Position numbers and translations under genes: made by a program | Assembly: GCA_005778405.1 (NCBI GenBank) | Contig: SXOA01000077.1 | Location: 1-50,696 of the forward strand | Length of the DNA stretch: 50,696 bases | Source of the DNA: Planctomycetaceae bacterium | Lineage (GTDB): Bacteria > Planctomycetota > Planctomycetia > Pirellulales > Pirellulaceae | Reading direction: 5' to 3' | In this document: one piece after another, positions 9,293 to 20,729 of the stretch | Numbering within the stretch: position 1 is the stretch's first letter | How the letters are laid out: the number at the start of each line of letters is the position of its first letter | The notes under the pieces: generated by a model | Databases searched by the model: none | What the model saw: only the letters and a program-made list of their open reading frames with translations | What the model was told of the DNA's origin: nothing

Positions 9293-9622
9293 ATGAGCAT
9301 TGGCTCCTTGGGAATCATTGGCAGTCTGGCAGGAACCTCCCTGACGCAGAAGTCCGCCGAGGTTGACAAGACCCAGCGGGATGCGGCTGATGCGGCCCGT
9401 CAGTCGGACGCAGCCGATCGAGCGGAGAGTGCCGAAGGGATTGGTCAAACGGAGGAGGAATCGCAAGCCGGCGAGCGCGACGCCGACGGCAGGCGACTAT
9501 GGGAACGGCAGCCAAAAAAGACCGCGGAGAATGATGCTGAATTGGCCGCTAGCACCGCGGAGGCGGTTCCCGCCAAAGATCCCGCTGGAGTTTCCGGTGG
9601 GATACTCGACCTGACAGGATAA
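9293..9622 (+). CDS. Small acidic hypothetical protein
   Basis: 109 residues. It starts MSIGSLGIIGSLAGT and then becomes strongly charged and Ala/Glu/Asp-rich (about 20-100), ending GGILDLTG; predicted mostly helical or disordered with no membrane segment. An AGGTG-like ribosome-binding site precedes the ATG 14 bases after the AsmA-like stop, so it is probably the third gene of that operon. The phrase DADGRRLWE looks like a motif of a small planctomycete family I believe I have met, but no function is known to me. Confidence 0.65.
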   Translation: MSIGSLGIIGSLAGTSLTQKSAEVDKTQRDAADAARQSDAADRAESAEGIGQTEEESQAGERDADGRRLWERQPKKTAENDAELAASTAEAVPAKDPAGVSGGILDLTG

Positions 9623-9730
9623 TGCCACGATTTAAGCTCAAGAATTGCGTCAATTCTGCCGATAAACCGGCCTGTGACGATTAGGTAGACTGCGAAAACT
9701 TTGCCGGTTAGCACGACTAGGAATCAAGCC

Positions 9731-10252
9731 ATGCGTCTGAATATCCCCGCACTTTCGATCTGTCTCATCGTCACCACAATGACCGGTTGTGCGGGACTGG
9801 GTTCGCCAAAGTCCGCTGTGCGGGCTGAACTTTCGCAGACTGGAATCACTACCACCAGCGCGGACGGAGCGGGCAAAATGGTTGTCATCTTTCAGCCCGA
9901 TCAAGGCCAGCCAGAACGCCTGGAATTGCCCCTGACGGAGCCGACGACGGTTCAACAAACGCTGGTTCAAACCGGCGCCCTCAAGAAGTTTGGCCGCATC
10001 GAGGTCGAAATCCACCGGCAGCGACCGGGCGGCGGCGGCTACTTTGTCATTCCCTGCGAGTACGACCGCTCGACCCGGCAAATCGACCCCGTAAATGACT
10101 ACGCCCTGATGCCGGGGGACCGAGTCGTTGTCAAGGAAGACCCTTCGGGCGTCATCGACGACATCCTGCAATCGGCCAGCGGCAATCTCGGCAAACGCTT
10201 CACCACCGGCGGCAAGCACAAGGCGTCCAGCAAGTACCGGATAGAAGGTTAG
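9731..10252 (+). CDS. Putative lipoprotein with an SLBB/polysaccharide-export-like tail
   Basis: 173 residues from the ATG at 9731; a TTG further up at 9701 is in frame but gives no better signal. A lipobox (TMTGC, Cys about residue 20) follows a hydrophobic leader, so it is probably lipid-anchored. The body is short beta-rich sequence. Residues about 120-150 (DPVNDYALMPGDRVVVKEDPSG) resemble the end of SLBB or polysaccharide export domains, where a ligand-type loop precedes a GDRV turn. A role in envelope polysaccharide export fits the upstream glycosyltransferase but is inference. Confidence 0.65.
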   Translation: MRLNIPALSICLIVTTMTGCAGLGSPKSAVRAELSQTGITTTSADGAGKMVVIFQPDQGQPERLELPLTEPTTVQQTLVQTGALKKFGRIEVEIHRQRPGGGGYFVIPCEYDRSTRQIDPVNDYALMPGDRVVVKEDPSGVIDDILQSASGNLGKRFTTGGKHKASSKYRIEG

Positions 10253-10260
10253 TCACTCTC

Positions 10261-10286
10261 GTGGGGTAGGCTTCCAGCCTGCCCAG
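10261..10286 (+). repeat. Half copy of the GTGGGGTAGGCTTCCAGCCT palindromic element
   Basis: Twenty-six bases identical to the left arm plus CAG of the full element at 37459-37522. The matching right arm is absent, so this is a half element or a decayed copy. It begins 9 bases after the lipoprotein stop. Confidence 0.8.
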
Positions 10287-11026
10287 TTATCTCTTTCCCT
10301 TAAGGCCCCGGCATGCCATCCGCTGCCGCTTCGCCTTATAGGCAGCTTGTCACTTGGCTTTATTCACAGATTCACGACAACTGTTTTGATACATTTCTGT
10401 ATCAGAATCATGCCAGAACTCCTTGCACGTCCAGCACTTCCGGCAACCAGGCGCGCTCCGTTTTGGCCTGAATCACCCGTTTCTTGATTCATGAATAACG
10501 CCACCATTCCGGTGGTATTATAAGTGACTTTATAATCTATTTTTAAGCCACTTCGACACACTCCACCAACCTCTTAACGGCACAATCCCTTCCCTTACCA
10601 CCCGATTGTCAAAGAGCCATCGCGGAGTCCCTCGCTGGAGTCCCGCCTTCAGGCGGTCCCCCGTGTATTCCAATCTCAAATCCCCCTCCCGCGTTTCCTT
10701 CCCTCCGGGCGCAGCCCGCCCTGACTACTGTACTTAAGTGTACATTCCCCGGTTGGCACATTCAAGCCCTGGCCTCTCGGAATTCCGGAAATTCCTTCCG
10801 CCCCCCCAAGCGACCTAAAACCCCGCAACAGTCGCCCCGCGACTCCGAAGCCTAGGTCAAACTCCTGCACGGTGGACGTCCCTTACCACCCGTGCTGCTC
10901 GAGGTGTGCTATCCGTCAATTGACGCTCATTGCTTGCGTTAATCTGGGCGGATACCATGCGGTAATCAGGGAAGAGGTTTTCCCTCTGAAAGCGAGGCCG
11001 CTGCTTCTCTCTTGCACAACGTGTTG
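10287..11026. other. Non-coding region rich in small inverted repeats
   Basis: No convincing gene in about 740 bases. The AT-rich part holds TGATACA-4-TGTATCA (10387-10404), ATTCATGAAT (10487-10496) and ATTATAA-6-TTATAAT (10517-10536). Further on are CCGCCT-2-AGGCGG (10643-10656) and TGTACTTAAGTGTACA (10729-10744), an operator-like palindrome. The local base composition shifts from AT-rich to C-rich near 10560. It precedes the kinase gene and could be its long regulatory region, or remains of a lost element. No rRNA, tRNA or known riboswitch was recognised. Confidence 0.5.
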
Positions 11027-13858
<2,832 letters not shown>

Positions 13859-14071
13859 ATGGAATAGGAAAAGTGGACAGGACAACTCCCAACGACGTAT
13901 CGCGGGACTCAAGAAGAGTCGGAAAGTCTTTGTGACAACCTGTTGACAGTGCCAACCGGGGTGAGATCTGAGATTTGAGACAGGAAAAGCGGAAGTCCCT
14001 CACCCGGCCACACCCAGGGGAAGAGAGGATTTGGTTGGGAGGCGGATAGGGAACATTCTGAATGAACTTAC

Positions 14072-15871
14072 TCACTCCTTTTCCATCACTTCCGCCTGCA
14101 ACTCGCACCACCGCTCCTCGGCGGTCGTCAGTTCCTTCGTGAGAGCCGTCACTTCATCGTGTAGTCGCATGGCTTCGGCGGGGTCAGTCGCGGTCATGAG
14201 CTGGCTGCTGGTCTGCTTTTTTTCCCCGTCGAGGCGGGCGATGGTCCGCTCCAGGTTGGTCATTTCCTTGCGGATTTCCCGTTCGCTCCGGCGGGCGGCC
14301 CGATGGTCGGGTTTGGCGGGCTTGGAAGTCTTTAGCGCGCTCGGTGGCGGTTTGGCCATGCCTTTGGCCAACTCGCGTTCGCCGTCCTCGATTTCCTTGT
14401 TGACGGAATAGAGATAGGACTCGTAATCGCCGCGGTAGTTCGTCACGTGGCCATCGCGGACCTCGATGATGCAAGTCGCCACGCGCTTCATGAAGTGCCG
14501 GTCGTGGCTGGTGAAGATGACGGTCCCTTGATAGGCCAATAGCGCTTCGGCCAGGGCTTCCACGGTGTCGACGTCGAGATGGTTTCCCGGTTCGTCCAGC
14601 ACCAGCACGTTGTATTGACTGAGCAGGAGCCCCGCCAGGCAGAGCCGGGCCCGCTCGCCGCCGGAGAGGACGGAAATCTTTTTCTTGACGGCATCGCCGC
14701 GAAAGAGGAGAGCCCCGGCGAGGTCGAGAATATGCTGCGTCTTGGTGCCCGTGGCCGCGTTGTATTCCAGATACTCCAGCACTGTCTGCTTGTCGGGGAG
14801 GCTGGTGTAGACGTGCTGGGCGTAGATGCCGACCTGGCAGCCGTGCCCCCATCGGACTTCTCCGGCGAGGGGCTCGAGCGAATCGACGACGGTGCGGAGA
14901 AACGTCGTTTTCCCCTGGCCGTTATCCCCCACGATGGCCGCCCGCGAGCCGTGGTCGATTTCCAGGTTGATGTCGGTGGCGATTTGCCGGTCCTCATACC
15001 CCATCGCCAAATCGCGGCAGCGGACGGCGGCCCCCTTGCGAGGTTCGACTCGAGGAGCCTGAATGTTGGCGGTCGGCTCCTCGCTGGCGATTTCGATCAC
15101 TTCCAGCTTCTCGAGCTGCTTGCTCTTGGAGCGAGCGCGAGTGGCGGTGCTGGCTCGGGCCTTATTCTTGGCGATGAATTCTTCGAGATGGCGGCGCTTC
15201 GCCAGCACGCCAGCATTCGCCCGCTCTTCATGGAGGCGGCGGTCAGCCTGGAATTCGAGGAATGCGTCGATCTTGCCGGGGAACATCGTCAACTTGCCGC
15301 GGCTGAGGTCGAGCGTGGCGCTGCAAGTCGCGCCGAGGAACGCCCGGTCGTGCGAGACGATGAGGCAGGCCTGATCATAGTGGCGAAGAAAATGCTCCAG
15401 CAGAATTTGCGTGCGGAGATCCAGGAAGTTCGTCGGTTCGTCGAGAAGCAGCAAGTTGGGCTCGTGGAGCAGCAGCGCGGCGAGCTTCACACGCGTTTGC
15501 CAGCCACCGGAAAGCTTAGCGAGCGGCCCTTCCAGGTAGGCTCCCTTGAGCTCGAACTCCCCCGCGACTTCGCCGCACTTCCAATCCGGCTGGCCGCTGT
15601 CGCGCATCAGGAATTCGAGAGCCGTTTCGCCGGGCTGAAATGGGTCATGCTGCCGCAGATAACCGATTTGCAGCTTGGGATGGCGGCTGATCTCTCCGCG
15701 GTCCAGCTCCTCCTCGCCGAGCAACACTTTCAGCAGCGTGCTTTTGCCCGCGCCATTGCGGCCGACAAAGCCGACCTTCACGTCGTCGGTCAGCGTCGCT
15801 TCCGCGCCGTCGAGCAGAATCTGGTCGCCGTAGCGCTTGTGAGCGTTTTTGATTTGCAACAATACAGCCAT
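14072..15871 (-). CDS. ABC-F family ATPase (Uup/EttA-type)
   Basis: 599 residues with the start at MAVLLQIKNAHK; sequence upstream in the frame is not coding-like. Two nucleotide-binding domains lie in tandem with no membrane part. The first has GRNGAGKST, LSGGW and LLLLDEPTNFLD; the second has GDNGQGKTT, LSGGERARL and VLVLDEPGNHLD, where Gly replaces the usual Thr after DEP. The linker between the domains is charged, and the C-terminus (about 510-599) is a coiled coil. ABC-F proteins act on ribosomes, in translation or antibiotic protection. The next upstream gene is a second ABC-F protein, separated by a palindrome. Confidence 0.88.
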   Translation of the reverse strand: MAVLLQIKNAHKRYGDQILLDGAEATLTDDVKVGFVGRNGAGKSTLLKVLLGEEELDRGEISRHPKLQIGYLRQHDPFQPGETALEFLMRDSGQPDWKCGEVAGEFELKGAYLEGPLAKLSGGWQTRVKLAALLLHEPNLLLLDEPTNFLDLRTQILLEHFLRHYDQACLIVSHDRAFLGATCSATLDLSRGKLTMFPGKIDAFLEFQADRRLHEERANAGVLAKRRHLEEFIAKNKARASTATRARSKSKQLEKLEVIEIASEEPTANIQAPRVEPRKGAAVRCRDLAMGYEDRQIATDINLEIDHGSRAAIVGDNGQGKTTFLRTVVDSLEPLAGEVRWGHGCQVGIYAQHVYTSLPDKQTVLEYLEYNAATGTKTQHILDLAGALLFRGDAVKKKISVLSGGERARLCLAGLLLSQYNVLVLDEPGNHLDVDTVEALAEALLAYQGTVIFTSHDRHFMKRVATCIIEVRDGHVTNYRGDYESYLYSVNKEIEDGERELAKGMAKPPPSALKTSKPAKPDHRAARRSEREIRKEMTNLERTIARLDGEKKQTSSQLMTATDPAEAMRLHDEVTALTKELTTAEERWCELQAEVMEKE

Positions 15872-15892
15872 GCCAATCCTCGAGGGTTTCAC

Positions 15893-15954
15893 GTTGGAGT
15901 CCCGGCATTTGCCGGTTTTCTGCCGGCAACACCGGCTAAAGCCGGGACTCCAAC
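15893..15954. repeat. Intergenic palindrome between the two ABC-F genes
   Basis: Arms at 15893-15915 and 15932-15954 match over 23 bases with two mismatches; the outer 14 (GTTGGAGTCCCGGC) are perfect. It fills most of the 89-base gap between the two minus-strand ABC-F genes and could terminate or process their transcript. It has the same design, but not the same sequence, as the other palindromes in the window. Confidence 0.85.
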
Positions 15955-15960
15955 TTGTCG

Positions 15961-17769
15961 TTATTTCATCAATTCTTCCAAGGCAATCCACCGCTCCATC
16001 GCAGCAGACAGGTCTTCTTCCATTTTTTTGAGCCGGCGGTTCTCGTCCGCAATCTTCTCGCCCGGCTGCTGATAAAACTGAGGCTGGGCCATCTCGGCAT
16101 GCAGCGACTGGACATCCAATTCGAGCTGTTCGATGGCCGCGGGAAGGGAGTCGAGCTCCTGGCGCTCTTTGAAGGTGAGCTTGCGGGAAGCGGCGGCGGA
16201 TAAAGGACTTTTCGCGGATGGAGCAGCTTTTCCCTCGCTTGCGCGTCGGGCTGGTGTCCGATCCGCTGGAGTCGCTCGCTGGCGCAGCCAATCGTCGTAA
16301 CCGCCGACGTATTCGCGCATGCCGCTGTCTTCGAACACGATTGTGCTGGTGGCGACATTGTTGAGAAATGCCCGGTCGTGGCTCACGAGCAGCACGGTGC
16401 CATCAAACTCCACCAACCGCTCTTCCAAAAGTTCCAACGTTTCCGCGTCCAGGTCGTTGGTCGGCTCGTCGAGCACAATCACGTTGGCCGGCTTGGCGAA
16501 GAGCCGGGCCAGCAAGATGCGGTTGCGTTCTCCGCCGGAGAGGAATCTTACCTTCGTTCTGGCCCGCTCCGCGCTGAACAGAAAATCCCGCAGGTAGCCG
16601 ATCACGTGTCGCGAATTGCCGCCGACGTTGACTGTGTCGTAGCCATCCGCCACGTTGTCCTGTACCGATTTCTCGTCATCGAGCTGCTGGCGGAGCTGAT
16701 CGAAATAAGCAATCTGCAGATTCGTCCCCAGCCGGACCTTTCCCGATTGTGGCTCTAACTTCCCTAACAACACACGCAGGAGTGTTGTCTTGCCGGCTCC
16801 GTTGGGACCGATGACGCCAATCTTGTCTCCCCGCATGATGCTCGTGGAGAAATTCTGAAAGATGGGCCGCTCGCCGTAGCTAAACGTCACATCCTTCACC
16901 TCGGCGACCAGCATGCCGCTCCGCTCCCCTTCCTGGATGGCCATCTGCACTTTGCCTGTGTCCTCCCGCCGCGCGCCGCGGATCAGCCGCAGTTTTTCGA
17001 GGGCCCGCACCCGCCCTTCGTTCCGGGTGCGGCGGGCTTTGATGCCGGTGCGGACCCAGACTTCTTCCTCCGCCAGCTTTTTGTCGAACAGGGCATTCTG
17101 CGTCTCCTCCGCGGCCAGAGCGGCTTCTTTCCGTTTGAGGAACGTGTCGTAATCGCACGACCAGTCAAACAACCGCCCCCGGTCGATTTCGAAGATGCGG
17201 GTGGCCAGCTTGCGGAGGAACATCCGATCGTGCGTGACGAACATCAGCGTCGTTCCCCAACGAGCCAGGAATTGTTCCAGCCACTCGATCGCCGCCAGGT
17301 CCAGATGGTTCGTCGGCTCATCGAGGAGCAGCAGATCGGGAGCGGCGACGACGGCCTGGGCGATGAGGACACGGCGCTTCATCCCCGACGAGAGCGACTG
17401 GCACTGGGCATCCCGCGGCAATTCCATTTCCGCCAGCACCCGCTCCACCCGCTGCTCGGCCTTCCAGGCGGTTTCGTGGTCACCCGTCAAATGCGGCAGC
17501 CCAGCGGCCACGACTTCGGCTACGCTCCCCGCGATCTGCTGGGGCACATCCTGTGGCAGGAGCGAGAATTTCGTTCCGGGCATGAACGTCACCTGGCCCC
17601 CGTCCGGCTCCACATGGCCGCTCAAGATCCGCATGAACGTCGTCTTGCCCGAGCCATTTCTCCCCAGGAGGCCAATCCGCTCTCCCGGCTCAATCTGGCA
17701 CGAAACCCCATCGAGCAGCGGCGGCCCGCGATAGCCAATCCGCAAATCCTTGACACTGACGAGGGGCAT
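15961..17769 (-). CDS. uup: ABC-F family ATPase, Uup-like
   Basis: 602 residues from the ATG at 17769 (MPLVSVKDLRIGY); the longer open frame upstream is not used. Two ATPase domains: GRNGSGKTT, LSSGMKRRV and LLLLDEPTNHLD, then GPNGAGKTT, LSGGERNRI and VIVLDEPTNDLD. The Uup feature is the basic linker plus a C-terminal coiled-coil extension (about 520-602) ending KKMEEDLSAAMERW, which in Uup binds DNA or ribosome. It precedes the other ABC-F gene on the same strand, probably in one transcript. The exact Uup versus Uup-like assignment needs a tree. Confidence 0.8.
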   Translation of the reverse strand: MPLVSVKDLRIGYRGPPLLDGVSCQIEPGERIGLLGRNGSGKTTFMRILSGHVEPDGGQVTFMPGTKFSLLPQDVPQQIAGSVAEVVAAGLPHLTGDHETAWKAEQRVERVLAEMELPRDAQCQSLSSGMKRRVLIAQAVVAAPDLLLLDEPTNHLDLAAIEWLEQFLARWGTTLMFVTHDRMFLRKLATRIFEIDRGRLFDWSCDYDTFLKRKEAALAAEETQNALFDKKLAEEEVWVRTGIKARRTRNEGRVRALEKLRLIRGARREDTGKVQMAIQEGERSGMLVAEVKDVTFSYGERPIFQNFSTSIMRGDKIGVIGPNGAGKTTLLRVLLGKLEPQSGKVRLGTNLQIAYFDQLRQQLDDEKSVQDNVADGYDTVNVGGNSRHVIGYLRDFLFSAERARTKVRFLSGGERNRILLARLFAKPANVIVLDEPTNDLDAETLELLEERLVEFDGTVLLVSHDRAFLNNVATSTIVFEDSGMREYVGGYDDWLRQRATPADRTPARRASEGKAAPSAKSPLSAAASRKLTFKERQELDSLPAAIEQLELDVQSLHAEMAQPQFYQQPGEKIADENRRLKKMEEDLSAAMERWIALEELMK

Positions 17770-17897
17770 GAAGCGACGACGAAAAGGGCTGGGGGGCGTA
17801 GCGGGAAAGGGGCGGGTTCGACTGTTCCCATTATGACCGACAAAGCCGTTTTTCGGCAGGCCGCTTGGCCGGTCAGCTTGGTCCCCGAGCCAGGGAG

Positions 17898-18452
17898 TCA
17901 CGTATCTGTCGCCATCGGTTCTGCGGCGTAAACCGCAGCGTACGCCTGCCGCGCACCAGTCCCCAGGCGATCGGCCATTTGCCGATAAGCGGCCCGCCGA
18001 TAATCCCAGCCGAATCTCGAACGGGGAGCTTGCTCCAGCCAATCGAAAAGGTGAACCGTGCAGAGATCGTTGTATTCGACGGCAGTGAGTGACATCGCTT
18101 CGCCGCTCTCGCGATTCCACAGCATGAACGGCTCCGCGGCTTGCGTGAGCAGTGCGTCGAGCGACGACCGATCCATCAAGCAGTTCCAATACGCCAGGTG
18201 TTCAGCCCGCGGGCCAATCAGGCTTACCAGCTCGGCCCGGCGGTCCAATGGAAGTTTGAAATTCTGGAACTTCTCGGTTCCGTAGATGGAATGAAACAGA
18301 CCGCCGAGGCAGACCTCTTCGTCGAGCTCCTGGCTTTTCAGCAGGTTATAGACGTTGACCAGGTGTCCCAGATAGGTCTTGCGAGTATGCGGCACCTGGT
18401 CAATGCCCAGGGCCAGCAAAAAATCCATGTAGGGCTGAAGGGCGGCGCTCAT
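17898..18452 (-). CDS. Small HD-like protein of unknown function (DUF6817-like)
   Basis: 184 residues, soluble, mostly helical. Residues about 17-60 carry His/Asp-type positions (VPHTRKTYLGHLVNVY and GLFHSIYGTEKF) arranged as in HD-domain-like proteins, though a canonical HD pair is missing; the family resembles DUF6817 as I recall it. The gene is about 130 bases upstream of the Uup-like start on the same strand, and divergent from the radical SAM operon. The function is unknown; hydrolase or nucleotide binding is possible. Confidence 0.6.
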   Translation of the reverse strand: MSAALQPYMDFLLALGIDQVPHTRKTYLGHLVNVYNLLKSQELDEEVCLGGLFHSIYGTEKFQNFKLPLDRRAELVSLIGPRAEHLAYWNCLMDRSSLDALLTQAAEPFMLWNRESGEAMSLTAVEYNDLCTVHLFDWLEQAPRSRFGWDYRRAAYRQMADRLGTGARQAYAAVYAAEPMATDT

Positions 18453-18606
18453 GAGGGGTTCTCGTACCGATGCGGCTGCAAAATGGCAATATAACTACTC
18501 GCAGGCAGAGTGGTAAACTTGTGAGAAGCCAAGACGCAAGCAAGGTCGTTCCAGGGCTGCTAGAATTCACGTTGCCTCGGCACAATACTTTCCGGTGAAC
18601 CGCTGT

Positions 18607-20211
18607 ATGACTGCGCATCGCAACTACACCTTTCTTGGCACAACCCAGAGCCTGTGCCCGGAGTGCCTGGCACTTGTTCCGGCGAAGATTTTGGATCGCG
18701 GCGGGCGGGTTTATTTTCGCAAAACGTGTCCCACCCACGGCGTGCGCGAGGACTTTGTTTGCTCGGATCGAAAATGGTACGACCAGATGGAGTTCGCTCT
18801 CCCCGCCAAGTCGCCGGCGAAGTTTGGAGTTGAACCGGACCAAGGATGCCCCTTCGACTGCGGCCTGTGCACGGAGCATGAGCAGCATACGTGCGTGGGA
18901 GTGCTGGAAATCACCTCGTCCTGCAACCTCACCTGCCCGATGTGCTATGCCGGCAGCAGCCCGGGCGGTAAGCATCTCTCGCTCGCGGACTGCAAGAAGC
19001 AGATCGATCGGCTGGTCGAGGTGGAGGGGCGGGCCGAAGTCTGCCAGCTTTCCGGCGGAGAGCCGACGATTCACCCGCAGTTGCCTCAGATTCTGGAATA
19101 TGCTCTGTCGCGGGAAATCGACTATGTGATGATCAATACCAACGGCATTCGGTTCGCCAAAGATCCGGCGCTGGTGGAACTGGTCGCCCGGTACAAGGAT
19201 CGGATGGAAATCTACTTCCAGTTCGACGGCCTGAACGATGATGTCTATCAAGCCCTGCGCGGCGAGCCGCTGCTCGAGATCAAACTGGCGGCCCTCGATG
19301 CCCTGCAAACAGCCGGCATTCACGTCACATTGGTTGCCACGCTGCAAGGAGGCGTGAACGACGACCAAATGGGGCCGCTGGTGGAATTTGGATTGTCGCG
19401 CTCCAACATCACGGGCATCAGTTTCCAGCCGGCCACCTACAGCGGGCGGCACGTGCTACCGGAACAACTGGAGCGGCGGATTACCTATCCTGATGTCATC
19501 GCCGGAGTGGCGCGACAAACCAGCGGAAAATTCGCCGAAAGCGACTTCGTGCCACTGCCGTGCGCTCATCCGAACTGTCATCAGATTTCCATCGCGTATC
19601 GGCAAGGGACGACTGCGATTCCGATTACGCGGTTCATCGACGCGCGGGCCAATCTCGATCTACTGGCCAACGGCATCAGCTTCACGCGGAAAAAGTCGCG
19701 GGATTTGATCATGCAGTATCTGGGACGACAGGCGTGCTGCGCCGGCGGATGCGGGGAGGGACAGGAGTCAGAAGACAGGGGACAGGAGTCAGAAGACAGG
19801 GGACAGGAGTCAGAAGACAGGGGACAGGAGTCAGAAGACAGGGGACAGGAGTCAGGGGTCAGGAGACAGGAGACGGAGTTGCCTCATCATCTCTCCCCGT
19901 CTCTCCCTCTCTCCGTCTCCCCCTCTTCCTCCCCCGCCGATGACTTTTTCTCCAAAGTCCTCGCCCAGGAACTGGGAGCCGAAAGCCTTTTCCGCATCAC
20001 GATTACCAGCTTTTTGGATGCCTACAACTTCGATGTCCGCCGGCTGATGAAGTGCTGCACGCACCATGTGCTGCCGAGCGGGCATGTGATTCCGTTTTGT
20101 GCGTATAACGTCCTTTATCGCGATGGTCATGTGCCGCTGCCGGAGTTGGTGGACACCATGGCCAAGGCCGCGCCGCCGCGAGTGGTTCGGCCGCTGCCGC
20201 TCACGGTCTAA
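18607..20211 (+). CDS. Radical SAM enzyme of the Tes/MJ0619 type (COG1964)
   Basis: 534 residues from the ATG at 18607; a GTG four codons earlier is the alternative. The N-terminus has a zinc/iron ribbon (C17-P-E-C20, C41, then C52), an accessory cluster loop (C81-x3-C85-x2-C88, the GCPFDCGLC block, and C96), then the radical SAM motif C106-x3-C110-x2-C113 and GGEPT at 150-154. A final Cys group lies in KCCTHH near the C-terminus. This order matches the MJ0619 family that includes archaeal tetraether lipid synthase, which joins lipid tails by C-C bonds; catalysing the same reaction here is inference. Residues about 385-443 are an in-frame repetitive insert described separately. It heads a four-gene operon. 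Confidence 0.82.
   Translation: MTAHRNYTFLGTTQSLCPECLALVPAKILDRGGRVYFRKTCPTHGVREDFVCSDRKWYDQMEFALPAKSPAKFGVEPDQGCPFDCGLCTEHEQHTCVGVLEITSSCNLTCPMCYAGSSPGGKHLSLADCKKQIDRLVEVEGRAEVCQLSGGEPTIHPQLPQILEYALSREIDYVMINTNGIRFAKDPALVELVARYKDRMEIYFQFDGLNDDVYQALRGEPLLEIKLAALDALQTAGIHVTLVATLQGGVNDDQMGPLVEFGLSRSNITGISFQPATYSGRHVLPEQLERRITYPDVIAGVARQTSGKFAESDFVPLPCAHPNCHQISIAYRQGTTAIPITRFIDARANLDLLANGISFTRKKSRDLIMQYLGRQACCAGGCGEGQESEDRGQESEDRGQESEDRGQESEDRGQESGVRRQETELPHHLSPSLPLSVSPSSSPADDFFSKVLAQELGAESLFRITITSFLDAYNFDVRRLMKCCTHHVLPSGHVIPFCAYNVLYRDGHVPLPELVDTMAKAAPPRVVRPLPLTV
19757..19875 (+). repeat. Seventeen heptamer repeats inside the radical SAM gene
   Basis: The 119 bases split into 7-base units of consensus G-A/G-A/G-G-T/A-C-A. 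In 19764-19847 they form four copies of the 21-base unit GGAGTCA GAAGACA GGGGACA. Translated, it reads GQESEDR four times and then decays. A CT-rich stretch to about 19940 follows (reverse complement of similar purine-rich heptamers). The same GGAGTCA/GGGGTCA heptamers form the intergenic repeat at 42605-42639. The insert keeps the reading frame and sits between two conserved blocks of the protein. Confidence 0.88.
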
Positions 20212-20228
20212 CCCTTTCGCGACTGCCC

Positions 20229-20729
20229 ATGTCCGACAGCCCCTTTGCCGGCCCGCCACGATCGCCTCAGCACAAGCAATGCTTCGAGTGCGGTGCGGTC
20301 CTGAATCTCGTAGACAAGAGCTGCTGGATGTGCCACGCCGAGCAGCCGTTGCTGGGAAAACTCATTTCTGCAACTCCAATTCCTCCGCCAATGACGGCAA
20401 ATCCCTGGGCGAAGAATGGGGTGATCTGGCTGGGAATCGTTGTGGCCGTCATCGTTTGCTACGGCGTACTCCGGGCCGGTGACTACGTGCTGGCGAGTGT
20501 GTTCCTGGTTTTCGCCGTCCCGACGCTTGCCATCGTGATGCTCGGCTCCGCCGTCTCGCGGGCCGCCGGCAGGCCGTGGGGGACGGGGACCAAAGTGGGG
20601 GTGGCGGCGGGAACCATGCTGACCACGGTTATTGTGTGCATCGTCGCCGCCGCGGTTTCCGTGCTGGTCCTCTTTGCGATGTTCATCGCCATGATTCAGG
20701 ATTGTTTCAGGATGTTGGGCGGAAACTGA
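20229..20729 (+). CDS. Zinc-ribbon membrane protein of unknown function
   Basis: 166 residues. The N-terminus holds a zinc ribbon (CFECG at about 18-22, CWMCH at about 32-36), then four hydrophobic segments (about 63-83, 87-110, 122-150). It has no signal peptide, so the ribbon is probably cytosolic. It is second in the operon, 17 bases after the radical SAM stop, and its TGA shares one base with the next ATG (TGATG at 20727-20731), so it is coupled to the Lgt-like gene. I do not recognise the family; a subunit or anchor for the neighbouring enzymes is plausible. Confidence 0.7.
   Translation: MSDSPFAGPPRSPQHKQCFECGAVLNLVDKSCWMCHAEQPLLGKLISATPIPPPMTANPWAKNGVIWLGIVVAVIVCYGVLRAGDYVLASVFLVFAVPTLAIVMLGSAVSRAAGRPWGTGTKVGVAAGTMLTTVIVCIVAAAVSVLVLFAMFIAMIQDCFRMLGGN

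Noticed and set aside
14579..16072. Long open frame of 497 codons opposite the ABC-F gene
   Set aside because: It lies fully antisense to a clear two-domain ATPase and its protein has no recognisable domain; typical of high-GC shadow frames.
17770..18189. Extended N-terminus of the Uup-like protein
   Set aside because: It overlaps the HD-like gene and lacks family similarity; MPLVSVKDLRIGY is the normal ABC-F start.
19757..19875. CRISPR array
   Set aside because: Units are contiguous heptamers with no spacers and lie in frame within a gene.
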